The translations under genes and the position numbers were made by a program. DNA of 6,512 nucleotides from Bacillota bacterium (lineage in GTDB: Bacteria > Bacillota > Clostridia > Christensenellales > SZUA-584): assembly GCA_023416745.1 (NCBI GenBank), contig JAEZHF010000057.1, forward strand, positions 1-6,512, read 5' to 3'. Numbering within the stretch: position 1 is the first letter of the stretch; every line of letters begins with the position of its first letter. The notes beneath the pieces were generated by a model. The model worked only from the letters and a program-made list of their open reading frames with translations, searched no databases and was not told where the DNA came from. This document shows positions 1-6,192 of this stretch, in pieces.

Positions 1-1
1 C

Positions 2-1087
2 TTACTTGAAGATATCAAGGTACAGATAACAAATGATATTATTTTAAGACAAAAAATAGTAGGTAATAGAGTGCCTACAGTCTCATATTCTTCGGATGAT
101 AAGTTTGGAGTAGGAAATTATTTAACTGACCTGCCAATAGGTGTTACCTCTCGTGCTAAAGTAGAGATGAGTGCTTTTCTTAAAGGGACGGATGCATTAA
201 TACTAAATGGTCGTTACGACACAGATAAATATGCTTATGAAGTGGCATTGTGGAGAATGGCAGATATACCGTTAACTTCTTCTGGAACAGAGGAATCCTT
301 GACACTGGATGTGGCTACTATTGATCAAGCTACCAAGCTTTATACTGACAGTAGTAGTGATTATCAGTTTGATCCTAGCAAATATGTGGGTATTGCTAAT
401 CCTATTACTTTTTCATTAAGCGAAGAGATGCTTAAAGCTTTTAAAGATAGCGAATTAACTTACGTACCCAATCAAACTGTTGCAGAAGCAGAATATAAAA
501 TTTTAGATAAAAATACGATTATTCTTAATGATGCTAACACACCAACTGTTGAGAATAAACGTGATAAAGCAGGTAAGACGCCAGCTATCCAAATAAGTGA
601 TATCAAGCCTATTAAAGATAGCTCAGATGATACTCAAGGGTATGTGTTTACTATTGCTGAAGGAACCATTGATTCTTCAGAGTTTCCAAAGGCATCAACA
701 GATAAAAGCTATTATCGTAGCATTATCGAATTAGATGTGAGAAATGTATTAAGAAATACTACAGATTTAAGTAATAATACAGTTTGTGATGACTTAACTT
801 ATAAATTTGTCAATACAACAGGTTATGATCAGCTGATTTATATTAGACAAAATGCCATCAATGATGGAGAGGCGGCCACAGTAGTCAAGAAGTTTAATGT
901 AGTTGCTACTAATACTGGTACAGGGAAAAGCAACATTATTCGAGTAGATGATATTATTCCTTATGAAAACTACTTAATAGCGATTATTGTGAGAGAGAAG
1001 AATCCTGCATTAGGTGAACAAGGAAAGATTGTAAAAAAAATGATTGATATCTTTAGTTATGATGTGACAACGGATCAAAGGAGGTGA
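2..1087 (+). CDS. 3' part of a long exported, probably pilus-associated protein (5' end outside window)
   Basis: The reading frame is open to the left edge of the window, so the visible 361 residues are the C-terminal part of a longer protein. A GTG at 71 could be taken as a start, but the frame continues upstream without a stop and there is no good SD before it. No signal peptide, membrane segment or recognised domain is visible. The chain is rich in Thr, Ser, Asp and Asn, has one cysteine, and alternates short hydrophobic beta-like stretches with polar loops, which fits an extracytoplasmic beta-rich protein. The last 50 residues have repeated hydrophobic strands (such as YLIAIIVREKN), resembling the C-terminal sheets of large minor pilins. 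The stop lies inside the SD of the next gene, a PilX-like protein, so the two are almost certainly co-transcribed and probably translationally coupled. A pilus role (PilV/PilW-type minor pilin) is inferred from context only; a prepilin leader, if present, lies upstream of the window. Confidence 0.6.
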   Translation, partial: LLEDIKVQITNDIILRQKIVGNRVPTVSYSSDDKFGVGNYLTDLPIGVTSRAKVEMSAFLKGTDALILNGRYDTDKYAYEVALWRMADIPLTSSGTEESLTLDVATIDQATKLYTDSSSDYQFDPSKYVGIANPITFSLSEEMLKAFKDSELTYVPNQTVAEAEYKILDKNTIILNDANTPTVENKRDKAGKTPAIQISDIKPIKDSSDDTQGYVFTIAEGTIDSSEFPKASTDKSYYRSIIELDVRNVLRNTTDLSNNTVCDDLTYKFVNTTGYDQLIYIRQNAINDGEAATVVKKFNVVATNTGTGKSNIIRVDDIIPYENYLIAIIVREKNPALGEQGKIVKKMIDIFSYDVTTDQRR

Positions 1088-1088
1088 T
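1077..1088 (+). promoter_or_regulatory. Extended Shine-Dalgarno site overlapping the upstream stop codon
   Basis: AAAGGAGGTGAT is complementary over its whole length to the usual Firmicute 16S rRNA 3' end. Its GGAGG core lies 7 bases before the ATG at 1092. The site is made from the last codons of the upstream gene (CAA AGG AGG TGA), so its C-terminal Arg-Arg and stop codon are also the SD. This fixes the start of the PilX-like gene and suggests translational coupling. Confidence 0.9.
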
Positions 1089-1091
1089 AGC

Positions 1092-3632
1092 ATGAAAAAT
1101 CTTTTTCAAAGCTATAAAGAAAAACAAGAAGGAAGTGCCATGCTTATCACAACCATTATTTTATTAGTATTAATGGTCATTGTAGGTACTACTGTAAGCA
1201 TATCAGGTATGCAATTAGACTTAGCTATGTTAAATCGTAATACGAGTAATACCTATTATTTAGCTAAGTCAGCAGTTGAAAAGCAAGTAGATACTATGAA
1301 TAAAGCAGTCGAAAGCCAAATGTCTAGAATTATTAAAGAAATTAATACAGAGTATATTAATAAGTTAGTGGCTAATGATGCTTCTATTATAAATGACACA
1401 ACAGACCATCAAATTAAAGTAAAAAATGATGTGATTAGGCCGCGGCTAGAGGATGAAATTTATAACTATCTATTAGATAGTTATAAAACAAGAATTGTAA
1501 CTACTCCTCCGAGTCTTATTGATAGTTCTACAGGAAAAGAGCCGATTATATATACGGTACAAAGTGACCGAGCACAAAATGGGTATTGTACGGAGATAAA
1601 GATAGTCATTACAGATAAAGATGATACAGGCATGGTCATTGCTAAACCAGCTTTGAGAGTAATAGCAACGGCTACTACTAAATCTATAGGAACACCAGTT
1701 ACTATTTATGATCAACAAAGTGTAGAAGGGATTATCGAAATCAAATTACCTGATATTATAGGTAATCAGATTCATGAGAAGTATGAATATAGATCAACCA
1801 CAGCTGTACCAGAGTTACTTAATAGTGCCCTACTTTCATTTTCTGATGTAGTTGTGAGTGGTAGTGGAGAATTAATTATTAATGGAGATATGCGTGTAAG
1901 TGGTCCTCAAAATATTGCTGCATTTGGAGCGTCTAATAACCAATATCCAGAACATGATCAAAATGGAGGTGTTATTGCCGTTAATGGGGGGAATATTACA
2001 GTTAATGGGAATCTTTACACGACTAATAATGTATTAGCCAGCAGTGGATGGGGAGAAAGTACTTATGCTGCTGGAGGAACAATCCATGTTACTGGAGATG
2101 TTATAGCTTACACTGTCGGCATTGTGGATGATTTTTATAAAGACTCTGCTAATCAATCCCCTTTTGCAACAGCTAAACAAGTTCAAAATGCTAGCATTAC
2201 AGTAGGTGGTAATATTATGGTTGATAATGATGTGATGATTGACCGCTGGGTAAATGGAGGAACAATAGCAGTAACTGGTGCCATCTTTGGGGTGAATGGG
2301 GGGGCAGACCCTATGCTTGTTATTGATCCAAATCAAAGTAGTGGCATATTTTCACAAGGTCCAGATAGTCAGATTATTGCAAGTTGTATGTATGTAGCGG
2401 GTCAACCTTATATTACATTGGCAAGTGACAAAAAACCTCTTAAATTATGGGAAAGTATAGGAGAACCATTTGATGGTATAGCTTCCTTTGAAGGTTATGC
2501 TTCCTTTGAAGATGTAGATATTAATCCGAATAATCAGAATTACTTATTATCTACTTCACCTTTTTACTCATTGATTTCAGGTGAAAAGATTAAAACAGAC
2601 CTAGCTAATACCTTTGCAGCGGCAAAAGTGTCAGCAATAGATATTAACACAAGTGCTGTTGCTATAGGAAGAGCATGTACAGGTGGACTAGGTAATCAAT
2701 CAAACGCAGTAAGGTTCTTTTATCAAGGTGGTAGTTCTACTAATTTTGGATCATTAACCACGTGTGGTGACATTACAGAGGTTGAAGCTATAATGGGAGA
2801 TTTGGTGAATTGTTATAAAGGAGATAATGAGAAGGTATTTAAAAATATATCAACTAATCTTCCTGCTGATAATTTTCATGGGCTACGTGGCTATATGACT
2901 ATTATGCGTTCAGCTTTTTATAAAGGTTTTTATTCAAGTGGCCTAGTAGAAAGAGAGACTTTTGATACAGCTCTAAAGGCTAGTGAATTAACTAACCTAT
3001 TACCAACTACGTTATCTGATATTAATATGGAGTGGAGTTATGAAACCCCTATCTGTATTAAAAATGGTGGAGAAGTAGATATTTCTAAGTTTTATGTGGC
3101 AGAAGGTACATTGACTCATCAGGCATACCCAAGTATTATTATTAATAAAGGAGAAACTAATAAATTAACGATTAAAGCAAGCGATTCTACAAGAAACCAA
3201 TTTAAAGGTATTATTATTAGTCAGGGTCCAGTTGAAATAGAAGGAGACTTAACTATCAATGGAACAGTTATTATTGGAGGACCTGAAAGTATGCCAAATC
3301 CAGGTTCAGAGGATAGAAAAGCTATTTTTACTGGAAATCACGCGGGACTTATTATTAAAAGTGGTACAGTGACACTTACCAATGATAGTAGCAATCCGGC
3401 TAACGAGGATGCTCAGACACTTATGACGGTTGTAGCAAAAGATCATGAGCTTTATAGAAAAATATTAGATATGTTATATATAACAGACTATAGCGAGGAG
3501 GCTCTTTCAAATATTACTAAAAAACAAAATAGAAATGCTAAAAGCATATTAAAGTACTCAGACAAGTCTATTTTGGAAGTGAATACTGAAGGCATTGAAG
3601 TGGCAGTTAAGTCGCTAAAGAAAACACAGTAA
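1092..3632 (+). CDS. Large PilX-like minor pilin with beta-helix-type ectodomain
   Basis: This 846-residue protein starts at an ATG with an excellent SD. Residues 1-14 are a short charged leader ending in Gly (KEKQEG), followed by one hydrophobic helix at about 16-37 (SAMLITTIILLVLMVIVG). This matches the PilX/GspK style of N-terminus. If cleaved after Gly14, mature residue 5 is Ile, not the Glu of ordinary pilins; known GspK tip pseudopilins also lack that Glu. Residues about 38-90 look like an extended amphipathic helix. At about 253-403 there are repeated short strands with Gly turns (GELIINGDMRVSG, GGNITVNGNLY, GGTIHVTGDVIAY, ASITVGGNIMVD, GGTIAVTGAIFGVNGG). Similar strands return at about 659-767 (VEIEGDLTINGTVIIGG). 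This pattern suggests a right-handed beta-helix or bactofilin-like fold. The C-terminal ~80 residues look helical and Lys-rich. It is far longer than ordinary PilX proteins, which are roughly 200 residues. It is probably anchored or incorporated through the N-terminal helix with the bulk outside the membrane. A tip-adhesin role is inference; a plain surface protein with a PilX-type anchor is the alternative. Confidence 0.8.
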   Translation: MKNLFQSYKEKQEGSAMLITTIILLVLMVIVGTTVSISGMQLDLAMLNRNTSNTYYLAKSAVEKQVDTMNKAVESQMSRIIKEINTEYINKLVANDASIINDTTDHQIKVKNDVIRPRLEDEIYNYLLDSYKTRIVTTPPSLIDSSTGKEPIIYTVQSDRAQNGYCTEIKIVITDKDDTGMVIAKPALRVIATATTKSIGTPVTIYDQQSVEGIIEIKLPDIIGNQIHEKYEYRSTTAVPELLNSALLSFSDVVVSGSGELIINGDMRVSGPQNIAAFGASNNQYPEHDQNGGVIAVNGGNITVNGNLYTTNNVLASSGWGESTYAAGGTIHVTGDVIAYTVGIVDDFYKDSANQSPFATAKQVQNASITVGGNIMVDNDVMIDRWVNGGTIAVTGAIFGVNGGADPMLVIDPNQSSGIFSQGPDSQIIASCMYVAGQPYITLASDKKPLKLWESIGEPFDGIASFEGYASFEDVDINPNNQNYLLSTSPFYSLISGEKIKTDLANTFAAAKVSAIDINTSAVAIGRACTGGLGNQSNAVRFFYQGGSSTNFGSLTTCGDITEVEAIMGDLVNCYKGDNEKVFKNISTNLPADNFHGLRGYMTIMRSAFYKGFYSSGLVERETFDTALKASELTNLLPTTLSDINMEWSYETPICIKNGGEVDISKFYVAEGTLTHQAYPSIIINKGETNKLTIKASDSTRNQFKGIIISQGPVEIEGDLTINGTVIIGGPESMPNPGSEDRKAIFTGNHAGLIIKSGTVTLTNDSSNPANEDAQTLMTVVAKDHELYRKILDMLYITDYSEEALSNITKKQNRNAKSILKYSDKSILEVNTEGIEVAVKSLKKTQ
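2481..2516 (+). repeat. 18-bp tandem duplication inside the PilX-like gene
   Basis: Two adjacent 18-base units share their first 13 bases (GCTTCCTTTGAAG) and then diverge. They encode ASFEGY followed by ASFEDV, at about residues 464-475, between the two beta-helix-like segments. The duplication is in frame and looks like a small slippage or unequal-exchange event. Confidence 0.85.
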
Positions 3633-3656
3633 GTAGATAGGAAAGGGGAGTAAAGG

Positions 3657-5135
3657 ATGAAGAAATTAGGAAGCATTAGCTTTGTCGTTTTAATGACTTT
3701 ATGTGTTGGATGTGGAAATGAGGCAAAAGCCCCCGTGGAGCAACCTACTCAAGAAGTAGTTACAGACATTGCTAAGCAAGAAGAGGTGCATAAGTTTGTA
3801 GAAAAAGATTTTCAAAACTTTTTCGAAGACTACTTCTCATTTACAGATAGTGAATTAATGATACTTAATCAACAACGTGCCACAACAGATGAAGGTTATT
3901 GGAACAATTTGAAAAATGAATATCAGAAACTAATAGGTGATAAGTTAGGAAGTTATTTATCAGATAGTTTGAAGAATAGATTAAAGATTCAATACCTTCA
4001 TGACCAAATTAATTTACCTAAATTTGTATTAATTAATAATTACATTGTAAGTGGTAAAGGTGAAGTAGATAAAATCGAAATTAAGTCAACTAGAAATTTA
4101 GGAGATAGTACGGTTTATGAGGTGGCAGTTATAACTGCTAATAAATGCTATCCGGTAGTTGAGTTTGCAAATCAATATACTTGGGGTAAGACAGAAGGGT
4201 ATTTTGTTAAGAAGCAAGGGGAGGGTACTACACCATTAAATATTGAAGGTGTTGACCTAGCCCAATTTGTAGGTGAGAACTATATGTATTCTAGCAATCA
4301 ATCTACAGATGAGGTGAAAATTCAGCAAAACTTTTGGGTAACAGTAGTAGATCAAAAAGACCTAAAAGTAGAAAGTATTAAGACGGCTAGTGACTGGGGA
4401 GTAGCAACTGCAGATAAAAATCAAGTACTAGATGGTCAATATATTAATCGAGTAGCTTATCAAGCTGAAGCAAGTAAAGCTGAGGTTGCATTAATGAATA
4501 GATTATTTGTTACCCTATTTCAGCAACCAAAGAGTGTATATGAGTATTTAAATACGGCATATCATACTAACGCAGAAACGTTTAAAAAGGTCTTTGAGGA
4601 ATTAGGTTTCCAAAATAAATTTAATGTCTTAGATGAGAGTTATAAAGAAGCTTATCCTATGGAAATGAATCCATATAAAGATGAAATTGCAGTATTAACG
4701 GTTGATGAAAGTGGCATCAAAGTGACACCAAGTATTTACAGTACCATGTATCAACCACGTTTTGTAATAACTGTTCCAGTAGAGGCTTTACATAATAATA
4801 ATCAGGTAGTATATTATAGCTATAAGTATTATGTAGGCATGGAAAATGATTCGATTGAGTTCCTTCAGTTCATGAGTGCAAAAGAATCAGATAAATATGA
4901 ATATACTTATGGCACTAAGGAAGAAACATTAATCAAGCTAGCACAGGAGTTTAATGTGGATAAGGATGCCTTAGCAGAAGCAGCTAAAAGTGTTAATATG
5001 AGTGTTGAAGAGCTTATTACTGAGACTAAAGAAGATAATCAAACTAATCCTATTAATGTAGCAAAATCTATTAATCTATCTACAGGAGCAACTGACGGGA
5101 CATCTAATGAAGCCGCTAATACGATTAACGAATAA
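3657..5135 (+). CDS. Secreted lipoprotein of unknown function
   Basis: The 492-residue product begins with a lipoprotein signal peptide: Lys2-Lys3, a hydrophobic core at about 4-18, and a lipobox-like TLCVGC with Cys19 as the likely lipidated residue. Position -3 is Cys, which is unusual, but Val-Gly-Cys is acceptable. The start has GGGGAG at 3645-3650, 6 bases upstream. After the signal comes a polar linker (about 20-45), then a mixed alpha/beta body with aromatic-rich strands (YTWGKTEGYFVKK, YYSYKYYVGMENDS). I do not recognise a family. At about 424-450 two short helical units 14 residues apart (LAQEFNVDKDALAE, AAKSVNMSVEELIT) are followed by a weaker echo, AKSINLS, near 469-475. The last ~30 residues are Asn/Thr/Ser-rich and probably disordered. 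It sits 24 bases after the PilX-like gene and is transcribed with it, so an envelope or pilus accessory role is plausible but unproven. Confidence 0.8.
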   Translation: MKKLGSISFVVLMTLCVGCGNEAKAPVEQPTQEVVTDIAKQEEVHKFVEKDFQNFFEDYFSFTDSELMILNQQRATTDEGYWNNLKNEYQKLIGDKLGSYLSDSLKNRLKIQYLHDQINLPKFVLINNYIVSGKGEVDKIEIKSTRNLGDSTVYEVAVITANKCYPVVEFANQYTWGKTEGYFVKKQGEGTTPLNIEGVDLAQFVGENYMYSSNQSTDEVKIQQNFWVTVVDQKDLKVESIKTASDWGVATADKNQVLDGQYINRVAYQAEASKAEVALMNRLFVTLFQQPKSVYEYLNTAYHTNAETFKKVFEELGFQNKFNVLDESYKEAYPMEMNPYKDEIAVLTVDESGIKVTPSIYSTMYQPRFVITVPVEALHNNNQVVYYSYKYYVGMENDSIEFLQFMSAKESDKYEYTYGTKEETLIKLAQEFNVDKDALAEAAKSVNMSVEELITETKEDNQTNPINVAKSINLSTGATDGTSNEAANTINE

Positions 5136-5166
5136 GAACTAGAAAATAACTTAGAAGAGGCGATAG

Positions 5167-5679
5167 ATGATTAAGAAATTATATCCAGCGGTCTACATTA
5201 AGTCCGTTTATGATTTGAATTTACAAGAACTTAAGGAACAGGGAATTAAGGGTATTATCTTTGACATAGATAATACCCTAGTTCCATATGATGAGATTGA
5301 GCCAAATCAAGAGATTATACAACTATTTGAGGAGATACAAGCAGCTGGTTTTAAAATTACCCTTGTTTCTAATAATACCAAAGATAGGGTAGTAAAATTT
5401 AATGAAAAGTTGAGAGTATTTGCCCTCCATCAATCTCGAAAGCCATTAACTAAAAATTTCAAAAAGGCGATTAGCCTTATGCAATGCACTAAAGAAGAAA
5501 CTATTATTGTGGGTGATCAAGTATTCACAGATGTATATGGAGGGAATAAGGTTGGTATTAGAACCATCCTAGTTCAACCAATAAGTAATAAGGATGAGTG
5601 GAAAACAAAGATTAAGCGTGGTCTCGAGAGAAAAATTATTGAAAGCTATCAAAACTACTTAAAAAGCATGAATAAATAA
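5167..5679 (+). CDS. yqeG: YqeG-family HAD superfamily (IIIA-type) phosphatase
   Basis: This is a 170-residue cytoplasmic protein of the usual YqeG length. The HAD motifs are all present: motif I FDIDNTL with Asp33 (nucleophile) and Asp35; motif II VSNN with Ser68; motif III RKP with Lys92; motif IV GDQVFTD with Asp117 and Asp122 for Mg2+ binding. There is no large cap domain, as expected for subclass III. The N-terminus (LYPAVYIKSVYDLNLQELKEQGIKGI) and the C-terminal basic RGLERKI stretch are typical of YqeG. The physiological substrate is not established. Catalytic competence is expected because no key residue is missing. The start is set by GAGG at 5157-5160, 6 bases before ATG. It lies 31 bases after the lipoprotein and before two prepilins, so it appears to be a housekeeping gene embedded in a pilus operon. 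In other Firmicutes I recall yqeG near shikimate-pathway genes and sometimes pilus genes; that is from memory, not checked here. Confidence 0.93.
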   Translation: MIKKLYPAVYIKSVYDLNLQELKEQGIKGIIFDIDNTLVPYDEIEPNQEIIQLFEEIQAAGFKITLVSNNTKDRVVKFNEKLRVFALHQSRKPLTKNFKKAISLMQCTKEETIIVGDQVFTDVYGGNKVGIRTILVQPISNKDEWKTKIKRGLERKIIESYQNYLKSMNK

Positions 5680-5695
5680 AGGAATCCTTGTCCAT

Positions 5696-5722
5696 CATCT
5701 TAAAAATATATGTTTTAAGATG
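5696..5722 (+). promoter_or_regulatory. Perfect 10-bp inverted repeat (mRNA hairpin) before the FimT-like prepilin
   Basis: CATCTTAAAA (5696-5705) pairs perfectly with TTTTAAGATG (5713-5722) around a 7-base loop, ATATATG. A further U-G pair at 5695/5723 is possible in RNA. The right arm ends at the first G of the GGAGG SD of the downstream prepilin, so the folded stem would cover or crowd that site. No T-run follows on either strand, so it is not a standard intrinsic terminator. It could be a translational control element, an RNA-processing site or a DNA operator; the sequence alone does not decide. Confidence 0.6.
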
Positions 5723-5727
5723 GAGGA
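5722..5727 (+). promoter_or_regulatory. Shine-Dalgarno site that fixes the FimT-like prepilin start
   Basis: GGAGGA lies upstream of the ATG at 5736, with 9 bases between the GGAGG core and the start codon. It supports this ATG over the in-frame TTG at 5688, which would add 16 residues to the leader. The first G of the site is also the last base of the upstream inverted repeat. Confidence 0.8.
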
Positions 5728-5735
5728 ATAGTTTT

Positions 5736-6170
5736 ATGGAACAAAGGGGATACACATTAATAGAAGTAATTGTTGTTATAGCGTTATTAGGCATTGTGTT
5801 AAGCTCAATCAATATCAGTACTAAATGGGTTCAAAATGTGCAATTTAAAACAGCAGTTCGTCAAGTTGAAGAGGGACTTATTTATGTAAGGCAGGCGGCT
5901 GTGAAAACAGGAAAACAATATAATCTTTATTGTTTTTCAAATAGAGTACTGATAAGGCGAGGGGTAGAAAAGCCAATTTACACAATTTATTTAAGTAAAG
6001 GGATGAGTATCCCTGATAATATTACAGGAAAGCATTTAATATTTAGAGGTTCAATGGCTTCACCTAAAACAGGAACGATTAGTATCATACATCAGGGTAT
6101 TAAGCAACAAGCTGACATCACAGTTTATATTGCTACTGGCAAAATAGCAGTTAAATATAAAGCATTGTAG
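5736..6170 (+). CDS. FimT/GspH-like minor prepilin
   Basis: From the ATG at 5736 the product is 144 residues. The leader MEQRG is followed by YTLIEVIVVIALLGIVLSS, a classical type III prepilin signal: cleavage after Gly5, Glu at mature position 5, and a hydrophobic helix to about residue 27. The mature first residue is Tyr rather than the usual Phe. The amphipathic helix continues (QFKTAVRQVEEGLIYVRQAAVKTGKQ), and its LIYVRQAAVKTG part is like the FimT/GspH/ComGD signature around the start of the globular domain. The C-terminus (SMASPKTGTISI near 106-116, then ITVYIATGKIAVKY at about 128-141) matches the Gly-rich turn and terminal strands ending in a TG(K/R)(I/V) motif seen in this group. It would be processed by prepilin peptidase and inserted by the pilus assembly machinery, probably as a priming or minor subunit. 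A ComG-type competence pseudopilin is an alternative. An in-frame TTG at 5688 would give a 160-residue form but has only a weak SD and no better leader. Confidence 0.87.
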   Translation: MEQRGYTLIEVIVVIALLGIVLSSINISTKWVQNVQFKTAVRQVEEGLIYVRQAAVKTGKQYNLYCFSNRVLIRRGVEKPIYTIYLSKGMSIPDNITGKHLIFRGSMASPKTGTISIIHQGIKQQADITVYIATGKIAVKYKAL

Positions 6171-6192
6171 AGAGTATATAATGGGGTGAAAT

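Noticed and set aside
71..73. GTG as the start of the first gene
   Set aside because: The frame is open upstream to the window edge and there is no convincing SD, so the gene most likely begins before the window.
1033..1040. A8 run as a programmed frameshift or phase-variation site
   Set aside because: It reads as GTA AAA AAA ATG (Val-Lys-Lys-Met) in a normal frame; A runs are common in AT-rich DNA and no overlapping frame continues meaningfully.
1473..1718. Minus-strand open frame inside the PilX-like gene
   Set aside because: It lies entirely within a well-supported gene on the other strand, is Cys/Ser/Tyr-rich as antisense shadows are, and lacks a good SD.
2034..2336. Minus-strand open frame inside the beta-helix region
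   Set aside because: Antisense shadow of the Gly/Asn/Val-rich coding strand; composition is unlike a real protein and it has no context.
3488..3676. Minus-strand open frame spanning the PilX-like/lipoprotein junction
   Set aside because: It overlaps the end of one supported gene, the SD and the start of the next; Phe/Leu-rich antisense composition.
5688..5690. TTG as the start of the FimT-like prepilin
   Set aside because: The ATG at 5736 has a good GGAGG site and gives a typical five-residue prepilin leader; the TTG has only a weak AGGA and would put the hairpin inside the coding region. It is kept only as a possible alternative in the findings.
5696..5722. Hairpin as an intrinsic terminator for yqeG
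   Set aside because: No T-run follows the stem on either strand, the stem is AT-rich, and a pilin SD follows directly.
6177..6182. TATAAT as a -10 promoter element before the last prepilin
   Set aside because: No -35-like hexamer lies at the right distance (AATATA instead), and the start point would fall only a few bases before the ATG, downstream of its SD. AT-rich chance match.
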